29,894 nt of DNA from Clostridium sp. UBA4548 (GTDB taxonomy: Bacteria; Bacillota; Clostridia; Clostridiales; Clostridiaceae). The DNA lies in NCBI RefSeq assembly GCF_002387895.1, contig NZ_DGLI01000039.1, forward strand, positions 1 through 29,894. Reading direction: 5' to 3'. This document shows positions 7,777 to 16,166 of the stretch, in pieces (position 1 is the first letter of the stretch; each line of letters starts with the position of its first letter). The position numbers and the translations under genes were made by a program. The notes beneath the pieces were generated by a model. That model had not been told where the DNA came from, searched no databases, and saw only the letters and a list, made by a program, of their open reading frames with translations.

Positions 7777-8985
7777 TTATTTAACAAAGAAGTTCATAAA
7801 TATTGTTATTATACCAGCATTGAAGAAATCTATAAATAAACTTCCTACTAAAGGCACAATGAAAAAGGCTTTTGGTGCTGGTCCAAACTTTGTTACAATA
7901 GCCTCCATATTCGCCATTGCATTTGGTGTAGCTCCCATTCCGAAACCACAGTTTGCAGAAGCTATTACTGCTGCTTCATAATCCCTACCCATTAGATTGA
8001 AGGTTATAAAGTAAGCAAATAAAGCCATTAGTAATGTTTGAGATAACAGCATTATAATTAAAGGTAATGCTAAATCCGCTAACTGCCATAGCTGTAATGC
8101 CATTAAAGCCATGGCTAAAAATAATGATAATGCAATGTTTCCTAAGATATCAATTTCATCTCCATAAATTTTAAATTTACTAGTAGAATCAGATAAATTT
8201 CTTAAAATAGCGGCAGCAAACATAGCACCTATATATGGAGGAAATGTCATGCCTGTTTTTTGAAGAAGTTCTGAAATGATTGTCCCAATTCCCATAGCTA
8301 AAAAGATTTGTGCTGTTGCATTCATAAAGTTGTTAGGAATTAATTTCTTAGTATTTCCCTCTTCAGTAGCTGCACTTTCTTCATGAGCTACTTCTGAAAA
8401 GCTTTTCTTTTTTGCTAGAAGATTATTCTTATCTATTAATCTCTTAGCAATAGGTCCACCAATCATACTTCCCATTATAAGTCCAAAAGTTGCTGATGCA
8501 ATGGCTACAGTAGTAGCTCCCACTGCTCCTGCCTTTTCAAATACCGGTCCAAAGGCTCCTGCAGTTCCGTGTCCTCCTACCATAGGAACAGAAGCTGTAG
8601 AAAGTCCTATAAGTGGATTAAGTTTAAATAGCTTTGCTAAAAAAACTCCGGTAAAATCTTGAAGAGTTACAAGAGATACGGAAATAACAAGAAATATAAA
8701 GACTTGTACTCCACCTTTTTTTAATAGCTTAAAGCTAGCTGTAAATCCAATAGTTGTAAAAAATACAGTCATGAATAGTTTTTGTAGGGTTGCATCCATT
8801 TCTAGAGTTAACATACCCGTTTGTTTCAAAATTAAAGTCATTATTGCAAACAATAAACCACCTATAACTGGTGAAGGTATACAATACTTTTCAAGAAAAG
8901 TTGCTTTGCTTTTTATAAACTGTCCTATAAATAAAACTATAACTCCAATTGCTGCTGTTTGAACCATGTCCAATTTTAAAATCAT
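7777..8985 (-). CDS. gltS: Sodium/glutamate symporter
   Basis: The 402-residue protein matches the GltS family in length and in sequence throughout. About ten hydrophobic segments are visible. The two family repeats carry characteristic glycine/serine-rich stretches, SVPMVGGHGTAGAFGPVFE in the first half and ANCGFGMGATPNAMANME in the second. GltS imports glutamate with sodium at the cytoplasmic membrane. A hydrophilic central loop (about residues 190-215) separates the halves. The start is supported by GGAGGAGGG about 7 nt upstream. A GlnK/GlnL-type two-component system lies immediately upstream in the same orientation and is the likely regulator. A strong terminator follows. Confidence 0.95.
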   Translation of the reverse strand: MILKLDMVQTAAIGVIVLFIGQFIKSKATFLEKYCIPSPVIGGLLFAIMTLILKQTGMLTLEMDATLQKLFMTVFFTTIGFTASFKLLKKGGVQVFIFLVISVSLVTLQDFTGVFLAKLFKLNPLIGLSTASVPMVGGHGTAGAFGPVFEKAGAVGATTVAIASATFGLIMGSMIGGPIAKRLIDKNNLLAKKKSFSEVAHEESAATEEGNTKKLIPNNFMNATAQIFLAMGIGTIISELLQKTGMTFPPYIGAMFAAAILRNLSDSTSKFKIYGDEIDILGNIALSLFLAMALMALQLWQLADLALPLIIMLLSQTLLMALFAYFITFNLMGRDYEAAVIASANCGFGMGATPNAMANMEAIVTKFGPAPKAFFIVPLVGSLFIDFFNAGIITIFMNFFVK

Positions 8986-9390
8986 ATATTTCCCTCCTCC
9001 ATAATTAATTAATATAAAATTAATTATAGCTAGTTACTACATCAAACAACAAAATACTACAGGAAACTTCCGAAAAATATTTTTAAATTTTCTAATTATT
9101 AATAACAATCTGTAAACAAAGTATGTCAAATTACCTAATGTGATTTTTATAACCATATAACTAACATTATAGTGCTTACCTATATGAGTAACTTATTTTC
9201 CTCAAGGTAATTTTAAGGGTTTCTACCTAATCCACAAAGTATTTAAACCTTTTATGTCACTCTGTTACTTCAACACTTGCATTATACTTTAATCTTCTTT
9301 AATCATCAAAGAATTATAGAAGACCTTTAATCCAAATTTCCTTTTAAATAACGAACAATTTCATTCTCAGTAGCAACTTTAAAAGTATAA
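8986..9390. other. gltS control region
   Basis: This 405-nt gap between the response regulator stop and gltS contains the likely gltS promoter (9023-9052) and a second TTGACA-like element on minus at 9124-9129. No ORF of note is present. A short weak hairpin (TTCTTT/AAAGAA, around 9296-9315) past the regulator gene could end its transcript, but it has no good T-run. The length fits a regulated promoter with upstream activator sites. Confidence 0.5.
9023..9052 (-). promoter_or_regulatory. Candidate gltS promoter
   Basis: On the minus strand TTGTTG (9047-9052) and a perfect TATAAT (9023-9028) are separated by 18 nt. This lies about 38 nt before the gltS start codon. TTTTGT at 9049-9054 overlaps the -35. 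The nearby TTGACA at 9124-9129 lacks an equally good -10. Confidence 0.5.
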
Positions 9391-10266
9391 TTAACTTAGT
9401 TTTGCAATAATGCCTTCAATAAACTTTTTCACGCTAATCTTCCCAGGCTCTTCAGCAGGATTATTTATATGCCTAATCTCTTGTCTTATTTGTTTAAAAT
9501 CAAAAATCAAGGTACTGTATTCTGTGAAAATGCTGTTGCTATAATCCTCACAGCCCAATTCCGCTATAGTAGTAAAGGCCTTTTGAATTGTTCTTCTCAC
9601 CCTTTGTTCTAGAGCCTTCTTGCTTGCAGCAGTATTTTCTTTAACCCCCTCTTCTTCAACAACTTCTTCATATATGTCTTGCAATACATAATTCAAAGAA
9701 GGATTTTTCCTTCTTTGCTCTAATATTTTATAAATAATCTTTCTTAAATCATTACTTCCAATTACCGCTGAAATTCCTATGTCCGTAAAAATATTAGTTA
9801 TTTTCTTATCTATATCCAACTGTTCAATTGTATTAGCTCCACTGTCCTTTAAGTTTAACACAGCATCTTTAATTAAATTCAATGAATTTTCTAGGTCAAT
9901 ATTCTCACATACACCCTTAATAACCTTTATAACTTCTATATTGTTAATAGGTTTGCTTATAAAAAACTTTATTCCACTCTCGTAAGCTCTTGATACTAAA
10001 GCTTCATCTTCCACTTGAGATATCATAATGAACTTTCCTTTATACCCCATTTTAGTAGCAGAATTTATAGTTTCAATACCATCCTTAACAGGCATTAATA
10101 GATCTATAAGCACAATACTAGGGTTATAAAACAAGATTTCTTGCGCTCCATGCTCACCACTGTCTAATTCGCAAATTACACGACCTAAATTATTTTTTTT
10201 TATTATAATTCCAAGCATTTTTCTTATGTTAACATCATCATCAATTATTAAAAAAGTCTTTTCCAT
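9391..10266 (-). CDS. glnL: Response regulator, GlnL (YcbB) type
   Basis: The 291-residue protein has a receiver domain (about 1-120): acidic cluster Asp9-Asp11, phospho-acceptor Asp55 in VLIDLLMP, and the conserved Lys in FFISKPINN. A C-terminal YcbB-type DNA-binding domain (about 150-290) includes LEQRVRRTIQKAFTTIAELG. In Bacillus, GlnK/GlnL (YcbA/YcbB) responds to glutamine and activates a glutaminase/transporter operon. I prefer the ATG at 10266, preceded by AGGTGA. A GTG at 10275 overlaps the kinase stop and is the alternative. It is translationally coupled to the kinase, and gltS 405 nt downstream is the obvious target. Confidence 0.88.
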   Translation of the reverse strand: MEKTFLIIDDDVNIRKMLGIIIKKNNLGRVICELDSGEHGAQEILFYNPSIVLIDLLMPVKDGIETINSATKMGYKGKFIMISQVEDEALVSRAYESGIKFFISKPINNIEVIKVIKGVCENIDLENSLNLIKDAVLNLKDSGANTIEQLDIDKKITNIFTDIGISAVIGSNDLRKIIYKILEQRRKNPSLNYVLQDIYEEVVEEEGVKENTAASKKALEQRVRRTIQKAFTTIAELGCEDYSNSIFTEYSTLIFDFKQIRQEIRHINNPAEEPGKISVKKFIEGIIAKLS

Positions 10267-10271
10267 ACTTA

Positions 10272-11504
10272 TCACCTGCTCAATGAATTTTTAGGAATTC
10301 TCACTAAAAATGTAGTTCCTTCCTGTAATTTTGACTCTACAGAAATAGCTCCCTTTAAGTTTTCAATAATATTTTTTACATGAGCTAATCCAATTCCTGT
10401 AGAAGAGGTCCCAGTTTCCTCCTGAAATTTTGTTGTAAAACCTGGGTTGAATATATAAGGCAGCACTTCTTCTTCAATTCCACGTCCATTGTCTACGACT
10501 TTTATGTATATGTTTCCGTCCCTTTCCTGTTCTATGACATCGATATTGCACTTGTCCTCACAGGCTTCTATACTATTTATAATCAAATTATTTAATATTG
10601 CAAACAAGCTATAGTAAGGTATTATTTCAAAATCCTTTTCAAAGGAAAACTGTAACTTTACTGATAGTCTATTAGCATTAATATATCTATTTGTATTATC
10701 CTTTATAATTGTAAACACTGTGGATAAGGTCATAACCTCTTGATTTTCCACACTATTAATTAAGTCTTCTAATCCACTTGTAACCCTATGATAATCTTTT
10801 TTAATTTCATGTACTTCTCTAGCAATATTTAAGGTTTTTTCCTTTAATTTTTCTTCATGGCTATATTCTTGGTATAAACTATAGCTTTCTCCCATGACCT
10901 TTTCTATATCCTTCATAGATTTTTTCAAATAGAACAGCTCACTTTGAATATTAGACATTAGCAAATTTAATTGAGTGTATCTTTCCTGATGTTCTTTTTT
11001 TAAAATATACAATTTTTCTTTTTTATGCGCTAAACTTAATAGGTAAACTATTAAACTTCTTATAATAGCCGCTAAAACAATCACCTTAAGAACCTTAATA
11101 CTTACATTTCTTCTTATCAAAGCTTCAAAAATATTGCTTAAAGAATCTAAAGTTGCAAGAAGCAAGAAGCTATAGCTAATATTGTCCTTATGTTGTCTTA
11201 TTTTAGTTGCCTTTATTAAAATTCCTAAGATTAAATAATATAAAAATGAAGGAAAGTTAAAAATCATTCCTTGATAAATTTCAGATTTAAATATTAATAC
11301 ATTTATAATAGTTCTTACTAATAACACGCCTATTCCGCAAAGTACCCCTAAGGTAATTTCTTCAATATCTTCTCTCGATAAAATAACAAAGTTAAAAATA
11401 ATAACCCCTATTGAAAGTTTTAAGTCACTTTGAAAGGGATAAAAGTACACCTGAGCAAACAATGTTATTAATAGTACAATAAAAAAAAGTTTCTTTTCCT
11501 TCAC
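10272..11504 (-). CDS. glnK: Sensor histidine kinase, GlnK (YcbA) type
   Basis: The 410-residue kinase has about five to six membrane helices in residues 1-165 with almost no extracellular domain, then a coiled region. The phospho-acceptor motif is REVHEIKKDYHRV (His232). The ATPase domain shows an N-box (LNNLIINSIEACED), G1 (VVDNGRGIEEE), F-box (IFNPGFTTK) and G2 (STGIGLAHV). This matches kinases of the GlnK/YcbA type paired with YcbB-type regulators. It starts at GTG, with GAGGG 7 nt upstream. Its TGA overlaps the first possible start of the response regulator, so the two form an operon. The signal could be glutamine or glutamate sensed within or near the membrane; this is inference from the family and from gltS next door. 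Confidence 0.88.
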   Translation of the reverse strand: MKEKKLFFIVLLITLFAQVYFYPFQSDLKLSIGVIIFNFVILSREDIEEITLGVLCGIGVLLVRTIINVLIFKSEIYQGMIFNFPSFLYYLILGILIKATKIRQHKDNISYSFLLLATLDSLSNIFEALIRRNVSIKVLKVIVLAAIIRSLIVYLLSLAHKKEKLYILKKEHQERYTQLNLLMSNIQSELFYLKKSMKDIEKVMGESYSLYQEYSHEEKLKEKTLNIAREVHEIKKDYHRVTSGLEDLINSVENQEVMTLSTVFTIIKDNTNRYINANRLSVKLQFSFEKDFEIIPYYSLFAILNNLIINSIEACEDKCNIDVIEQERDGNIYIKVVDNGRGIEEEVLPYIFNPGFTTKFQEETGTSSTGIGLAHVKNIIENLKGAISVESKLQEGTTFLVRIPKNSLSR

Positions 11505-11611
11505 CTTGTTTCCCTCATTTACTAATAAAATTCTTTGTATAAATTTCTATAATACTGCAATATGAAGTTTTTATATTAGTTTTTTATAGGTATATTTCTT
11601 CATAATTAAAT

Positions 11612-11627
11612 AATGAACAAGTTCATT
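11612..11627. promoter_or_regulatory. Palindrome upstream of the kinase gene
   Basis: AATGAAC-AA-GTTCATT is a perfect 7-bp inverted repeat about 110 nt before the kinase start codon. Its size and symmetry fit a dimeric regulator site. No T-run follows, so it is not a terminator. Confidence 0.35.
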
Positions 11628-11688
11628 TTGTGAAGCTGCTTTGGCAGCATTTTTGGACTAAATAAAGGTATCTTTGAATTTTTAGCAA

Positions 11689-11724
11689 AGAAAAAGGCAC
11701 TCCATCTTTCTAAGATTAGTGCTT
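11689..11724 (-). terminator. Terminator downstream of the MazG-like gene
   Basis: On minus, a hairpin with stems GCACT/AGTGC (11697-11701 with 11718-11722) and ATCTT/AAGAT (11704-11708 with 11712-11716) is followed by CCTTTTTCTTT. It lies about 155 nt past the MazG-like stop. An alternative reading is an attenuator in the leader of the kinase operon. Confidence 0.6.
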
Positions 11725-11878
11725 CTCTCACCCTAGTAATTAATTTAATAGCTTAAAGCTGAGAATATCTACATAACTTAACATTAAGCCTTTAAATTTA
11801 TTATTTATATTATATCATAGTAATTTTAAAAATAAACCTATAATCTAGTTTGTTTTACTCTATTCTTAAAAGGATACT

Positions 11879-12241
11879 CTACTTGTTTTGTAAAAACTCC
11901 TTATGCTCAGTGACAAAGTCCCGCCCCATATTTTTAACATGCTTTTTTATAAAGGTCTCTGAAAACTCCTCTGGGGTAATTCCATAACAAGCCAAAGCAT
12001 CAGTGTAATACATGATTACATCTATCATCTCTTCTACAAAAGCCTGTCTTACTTCAGAGTCATTCATTATATCTTTTTCCCCGCGCTTTTTAATGATAGC
12101 TATAACCTCTCCCATTTCTTCAATGAGCCATAATAAACTGCTCCGACCATTGTCAGGGGTTAGATGCATCCATTTACCTTTGTATTTTTCTTGTAATTCA
12201 TTTTGCATTGACATAATTTCTGATATTCTTAAATCTGACAT
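11879..12241 (-). CDS. MazG-like nucleotide pyrophosphohydrolase
   Basis: The 120-residue all-alpha protein has the MazG/dUTPase-like metal site. Glu41, Glu42 and Glu45 lie in WLIEEMGEV, and Glu71 and Asp74 lie in FVEEMIDVIMYY. Such proteins hydrolyse (d)NTPs to monophosphate and pyrophosphate, often as housecleaning enzymes. I place the start at 12241 because GGAG precedes it by 6-7 nt. The ATG 12 nt further upstream has no ribosome binding site. It is a single-gene unit with its own terminator. The exact nucleotide is unknown. Confidence 0.86.
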   Translation of the reverse strand: MSDLRISEIMSMQNELQEKYKGKWMHLTPDNGRSSLLWLIEEMGEVIAIIKKRGEKDIMNDSEVRQAFVEEMIDVIMYYTDALACYGITPEEFSETFIKKHVKNMGRDFVTEHKEFLQNK

Positions 12242-12322
12242 AATACACTCCATATTATTTTATTTTTTCTTATGATAATGAAAGCTTTACATTTCCAAGG
12301 CAATAATATATTTAACTAGCTG

Positions 12323-12348
12323 TAAAAAGCCCCAAAATTATAGGGACT
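12323..12348 (-). terminator. Terminator of the NUDIX gene
   Basis: On minus, AGTCCC pairs with GGGGCT (12343-12348 with 12328-12333, one G-U) around a 9-nt A/T loop and is followed by TTTTTAC. It lies about 50 nt past the NUDIX stop. Confidence 0.7.
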
Positions 12349-12397
12349 ACTTCATATTTAAGTATCTTCACAGCAATGACTTACTTTAAATTGCCTA

Positions 12398-12856
12398 TTA
12401 ATGCAATTTTACTATCCAATCCTCACCTGACTTATTTCTCTCATATATAAATTCATTATAATTATCCGAATCAAAGACCTTTAGTAACTCTATAAAGTCA
12501 TCTACTAATGCATAATCTTTTAATAAATCCCTATGGATCCACTTCATTTCTCCTTCATCTGAAGAAACTAAAGTGCCCTCATATTTATCTGTCTTAAAGA
12601 GCAATACAATGTATCTTTCATCCTCATCAGTCTGAAACTGTTTTACCCCACATAATCTTGGCTCTTTTATAGTTAGACCAGCCTCTTCATAAATTTCACG
12701 GATAACAGCCTGAACAAAGGATTCCTCCTTTTCAACATGCCCCCCTGGAAAGGTAAGTCCATTCCAATCTTTTTTCACCCTATCTTGAAGCAAAATCTTG
12801 TCCCCATCATAAACCATACACAAAACTGTTACTATTGCTTTCTCACACTTACTCAT
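12398..12856 (-). CDS. NUDIX hydrolase (MutT/8-oxo-dGTPase-like)
   Basis: The 152-residue protein contains a complete Nudix box at residues 39-61: Gly39, Glu45, then REIYEEAGL with Arg53, Glu54, Glu57 and Glu58. It is preceded by DWNGLTFPGGH, as in MutT-type enzymes. It probably hydrolyses an oxidised or otherwise unwanted nucleoside triphosphate. I choose the ATG at 12856 because AAAGGGAGA precedes it. The longer reading to 12949 adds 31 basic residues, lacks a ribosome binding site and does not resemble the family. The transcript ends at the hairpin at 12323-12348. Confidence 0.9.
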   Translation of the reverse strand: MSKCEKAIVTVLCMVYDGDKILLQDRVKKDWNGLTFPGGHVEKEESFVQAVIREIYEEAGLTIKEPRLCGVKQFQTDEDERYIVLLFKTDKYEGTLVSSDEGEMKWIHRDLLKDYALVDDFIELLKVFDSDNYNEFIYERNKSGEDWIVKLH

Positions 12857-13080
12857 TTTTATCTCCCTTTTAATATTTCTATGACGATTTCCCAATTCTC
12901 TCTTAAGATTAGCAGTAATCCCCTTAAAGATACTGTAATCTAAATTCATTTTACTTATGATTTAACTAATCCTATAGGGTTTTCTTTATGGAGTTTGTCT
13001 ATCTATCTTTTATTAAAAACTCCACTAGTATTTACTGACTCATCTCTTATTCTCTTTATTATTAATTACCTTAATAATGA

Positions 13081-13599
13081 CTAATCTTTTAGAAATTTCC
13101 CCATTATAATCGAATCTATATATCCGTCATTGGTTTTTACCGCTTTCTTTCTTCTTCCTTCTTCTGTAAAACCAAATTTTTTATAAAGACCAATAGCCCG
13201 TATATTGTTTTCAAAAACTTCTAACTCAATTTTTTCAACATCATTAAACTCACACCACTGAATAATATTCTTCATCATAAAACTGCCTAAGCCATTCCCC
13301 GAATACTCTTTTAAAATAGTTATACCAAAGGTTACGGTATGATTTAACTTACTCTTATTACTCCTATCTAAAGAAGCAGAACCCACTATTTTCCCCTCAA
13401 TTTCTGCAACTAAAAAAAGTGCAGTGCTTAATATGTATTGTTCTTCTTGCTCCACAGTAATATTAAATTCATCAGCTGTTGATGGAAAAAATGGAGATTC
13501 CTCCATAACTTGCTTAACCATCAGTATCATTTCCTCAGCATCCTTAGGTTCTGCATCTCTAATTATTATATTTTTATTGCTTATTAAATCTTTTATCAT
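13081..13599 (-). CDS. GNAT family N-acetyltransferase
   Basis: The 172-residue GNAT opens with NIIIRDAEPKDAEEMILMVK. The core has LVAEIEGKIVGSASL, then FGITILKEYSGNGLGSFMM with the CoA loop, and ENNIRAIGLYKKFGFTEEGR with the catalytic-region tyrosine. The closing segment (YIDSIIMGKFL) is typical of RimI/phosphinothricin-acetyltransferase-like enzymes. GAGGGGGAG precedes the ATG. It stands alone between a NUDIX hydrolase and an alpha/beta hydrolase. Acceptor unknown. Confidence 0.9.
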   Translation of the reverse strand: MIKDLISNKNIIIRDAEPKDAEEMILMVKQVMEESPFFPSTADEFNITVEQEEQYILSTALFLVAEIEGKIVGSASLDRSNKSKLNHTVTFGITILKEYSGNGLGSFMMKNIIQWCEFNDVEKIELEVFENNIRAIGLYKKFGFTEEGRRKKAVKTNDGYIDSIIMGKFLKD

Positions 13600-13678
13600 T
13601 TTTTCTCCCCCTCATATCTTATAACTTTAACTTGAAATATTTCATAGTTCATACTAAAACATGTTGAATTTGAACTTT

Positions 13679-14218
13679 TTAATATATAGCTACTACTTCT
13701 CTTAATATTTCTATATTTTTATCCATATCTCCCAAAAACTCTAATCTATGACCAACCCCATAAATTTGTTTTAAATATATATTCTCTTTTTTACAATGCT
13801 CTCTTAGAATATCAGCATCTAACTGCTTATCCGCTGTACCTGCAACTACAGCAATAATACCTTTTCCATATTTAATATAAGGCAAGGTTTCTTCTATAGG
13901 TGTCAAAAATATGTGTCTTGCTTTAATACATAGTTCTTCCTCAATCCATCCAGCAATTACAGTTCCTAGACTTTTTGAAATAAATACTATATCATCATAT
14001 TTCGGTAATCCAAAGTTCTGTAATTGGGCTAACACTGAATTCTTTATATCCCTTACACACTCTTCAAATGATTTATCCTGTTTAAGAAAATTCTTATAAT
14101 TAATAGCTACTTTTTCATATCCCCGAAGCTCAAATTTAAAACCAGCATAGTACAATAGCGGACAATCTACACTGTAATTTGCTCCTGGAAATATCACAAC
14201 CACTTTTTTATCCCCCAA
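13679..14218 (-). CDS. Small alpha/beta-hydrolase-fold protein
   Basis: The 179-residue protein begins with KKVVVIFPGANYSVDCPLLYY, the first strand and oxyanion region of an alpha/beta hydrolase. The nucleophile elbow is ISKSLGT with Ser83 (S-x-S-x-G instead of G-x-S-x-G). The likely acid is Asp130 in VAGTADKQLD and the catalytic histidine His157 in YGVGHRLE. It is short, with no cap domain. It starts at TTG, supported by GGGGGAG upstream. It is probably a small esterase or a dienelactone-hydrolase-like enzyme; the substrate is unknown. The methyltransferase at 14260-15078 lies 41 nt upstream, so the two may be co-transcribed. Confidence 0.8.
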   Translation of the reverse strand: MGDKKVVVIFPGANYSVDCPLLYYAGFKFELRGYEKVAINYKNFLKQDKSFEECVRDIKNSVLAQLQNFGLPKYDDIVFISKSLGTVIAGWIEEELCIKARHIFLTPIEETLPYIKYGKGIIAVVAGTADKQLDADILREHCKKENIYLKQIYGVGHRLEFLGDMDKNIEILREVVAIY

Positions 14219-14259
14219 TTAATTCTCCCCCATATATATATTGTTATTAATACTACTTA

Positions 14260-15078
14260 TTATATCTTTTTAGTTATATACAAAGTAAAGTTAAATAATG
14301 CTGCTACATAACCACCATTACTGTTTATTAACTCCTCAATTTCCCTATTCATATTTTCAATTGCCAACTGACTTAAACCATCAACTTTTGATGCAAAGGC
14401 TGGGACTGAATTGAGAACTTTTATATATTGTTTAGCATTGTTCTTTGTTTCCTCTGTATACTTTATTTTTTCCACTAGTTCAAATAATCCTGATGCTTCA
14501 ATCTCTGATTTTCTTTCATCATCCTCACTGACTCCATCATGCTCTTTTCTTTGTGGTTTTTCACTATTTATAGAATAACTTGAAACATATTTATTAACTA
14601 TGCTATCAATATTTTCTCCTATTCTCATTGTTTCAGACAACTCATCATTATTTGATGTGTACCAAAATAAAGCAAGAAACCCATTGTCCTTCAAAAGTTC
14701 ATGGCATTTTTTGTATTTAATATTTTTATCTAGCCAGTGAAAGGCCTGAGCTGAATATATCATATCAAATTTCTCATTGTTGTCCCCTTGCCACTGCTCA
14801 AAAGAAGCTATATCAACTGAAACCTTTGGGTAAGTTGTACATTTTTTCTTTAGTATTGCAGCCATATCTTCTCCAAGTTCTATGGCATTTATAGCAAATC
14901 CTTTCTTTGCAAATTGTACAGTTGCCTTTCCAGTGCCTGCACCAATTTCTAATATGCTATTATTCAAACTTAAATCAGTTTTAGAGATAATATCTTCAAT
15001 TAACTTCTCTGGATATGATGGTCTTATTTCATCATATATCTCAGCAATTCCTTTATAAGGTTCAATTTTCTTAATCAT
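14260..15078 (-). CDS. Class I SAM-dependent methyltransferase
   Basis: The 272-residue protein carries motif I ILEIGAGTGKAT (42-53), a strand-2 acidic residue in AIELGEDMA, and motif IV as DMIYSAQAFHWLD. The AFHW motif and the ALFWYTSNN that follows mark a trans-aconitate methyltransferase-like/Methyltransf_11 subgroup. The gene at 18148-18930 is a clear paralogue with the same AFHW and ALFW signatures. GGTGGAG precedes the ATG. The substrate is unknown; small carboxylates are possible from the family resemblance. Confidence 0.88.
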   Translation of the reverse strand: MIKKIEPYKGIAEIYDEIRPSYPEKLIEDIISKTDLSLNNSILEIGAGTGKATVQFAKKGFAINAIELGEDMAAILKKKCTTYPKVSVDIASFEQWQGDNNEKFDMIYSAQAFHWLDKNIKYKKCHELLKDNGFLALFWYTSNNDELSETMRIGENIDSIVNKYVSSYSINSEKPQRKEHDGVSEDDERKSEIEASGLFELVEKIKYTEETKNNAKQYIKVLNSVPAFASKVDGLSQLAIENMNREIEELINSNGGYVAALFNFTLYITKKI

Positions 15079-15128
15079 AAATTCTCCACCTCTTATATAC
15101 TTTTAAATAATTATATAATGTACATAAA

Positions 15129-15152
15129 TCCTCTAAGTAAACTATTTCTTTT
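15129..15152 (+). repeat. 24-nt exact repeat, intergenic copy
   Basis: This stretch, starting TCCTCTAAG, is identical for 24 nt to 17541-17564 inside the exonuclease gene, in the same orientation. On minus it would encode KEIVYLE, as it does in the exonuclease. The homology stops at both ends. Confidence 0.7.
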
Positions 15153-15197
15153 CTATAATTTCTCTACTCATATTTCAGAGCTACCACCCTTAGATAA

Positions 15198-15749
15198 TTA
15201 AAGCTGAAATCGCTGCTTTATCAGCTTAGCAACCATTTCTGGTGAAAGATTGGAATTATCTATTTTTATATAGTTGTCGTATGGAATTTCACCTTCATTG
15301 CTTACGCAACGGTACTTTATACTGTCATTTATTAATCTTTGATTAGATGCTTCAATATCTCGCTTTGAAGCTTTATTTTTCAGACGATTTTCAGTAGCAT
15401 TCCTTTGTAATCTAACTTCTTGAGGAGCCACAAGCTCCACAAAATATATATCTGCATTATGTTTTTTAAAAATATTACAAACACCCTCAACATAATCCCA
15501 GTCTGCTTGTTGGTCAAAGGCCCACATATACGTAAAAATCATTCCATATTGCTGAGAACTTGCAAATTCCTCAAAAATAACTTGTCTTATTTTACCTATG
15601 GCTTTTCCATTAAAATATCCAAATATATCTAATACGGGTTCAATAATCATATGATTATGAAATAACCGCAAATCTGTAATTTGGGCAAGTTCTTGTCCAA
15701 CAGTCATCTTACCCACAGCACTATCTCCAACAATAAAAACTAATTTCAA
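15198..15749 (-). CDS. P-loop kinase-like protein (AAA_33/shikimate-kinase-like)
   Basis: The 183-residue protein begins with VFIVGDSAVGKMTVGQELA, a Walker A loop (Gly8 to Lys14). Met follows the lysine where Ser/Thr is usual and Thr16 comes next; the GKMTVG form recurs in small kinase-like proteins of this group. FHNHMIIEPVLDIFG follows as a substrate-loop region, and a basic RLQRNATENRLKNKASKRD segment resembles the lid. It likely phosphorylates a small molecule, perhaps an antibiotic or sugar, but this is unproven. It starts at TTG with GAGAGGTG upstream. The remains of a GrpB gene lie 41 nt upstream. Confidence 0.78.
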   Translation of the reverse strand: MKLVFIVGDSAVGKMTVGQELAQITDLRLFHNHMIIEPVLDIFGYFNGKAIGKIRQVIFEEFASSQQYGMIFTYMWAFDQQADWDYVEGVCNIFKKHNADIYFVELVAPQEVRLQRNATENRLKNKASKRDIEASNQRLINDSIKYRCVSNEGEIPYDNYIKIDNSNLSPEMVAKLIKQRFQL

Positions 15750-15790
15750 AATAACACCTCTCTTATTAACTATGAATAATATTTACTTAG

Positions 15791-16141
15791 TTATACTTGT
15801 TTTACTGGATTATATCTATCTCCATATTTTTCTTTTGCCATTTTTGTGTACTTCAAAATGAAATCTGATTTAGCACTGGTATATCCATCTCTATTATGCT
15901 TATATTTATCAATAAGTCCTAATTTTAGCTTTCCATATTCATCAGCAACCTCTTTATATTCCAAAAGGTAATTTCTAAAATATAATTCACTCCAATTATC
16001 GAAGTTGGGAACATGCAAGTGATATATCTTTTCTGCAAACCCTTATTTTGTATAACCTTTATTAAAGTATAATTGCAGGTATGGACTTTCTTGAGAAGAC
16101 ATGAATCCTGTATTTTTATCATAAATTCCTAGTTTCTTATT
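15791..16141 (-). pseudogene. Truncated GrpB-like (UPF0157) gene remnant
   Basis: Only the C-terminal half of a GrpB-domain protein is present. The reading frame, open from 16141, gives YLQLYFNKGYTK, then an in-frame TAA at 16043-16045, then GFAEKIYHLHVPNFDNW and the typical helical tail YFRNYLLEYKEVADEYGKLK through YTSAKSDFILKYTKMA to the stop at 15791. The N-terminal nucleotidyltransferase-like half, start codon and ribosome binding site are missing, because the fragment abuts the next gene's stop at 16167. A TTG at 16018 inside HLHV can be read as a start, but it only reproduces the tail. A decayed gene is the best reading. Confidence 0.78.
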
Positions 16142-16166
16142 TTAGAATGCCGAAGTAACTCTTAAC

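Larger units (their letters stand above)
11505..11878. other. Intergenic region upstream of the two-component operon
   Basis: This 374-nt gap contains the terminator at 11689-11724, a GCTGC/GCAGC hairpin at 11635-11648, the AATGAAC palindrome at 11612-11627, and a minus-strand extended -10-like TATGATATAAT around 11805-11815. No gene is evident. The kinase promoter is probably here, but I cannot choose a -35/-10 pair with confidence. Confidence 0.4.

Noticed and set aside
12857..12949. N-terminal extension of the NUDIX protein
   Set aside because: There is no ribosome binding site at 12949, a good one at 12856, and the added residues do not fit the family.
15925..16122. 65-codon minus-strand ORF overlapping the GrpB remnant
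   Set aside because: The GrpB-family residues are in a different frame across the same bases; this frame is a by-product.
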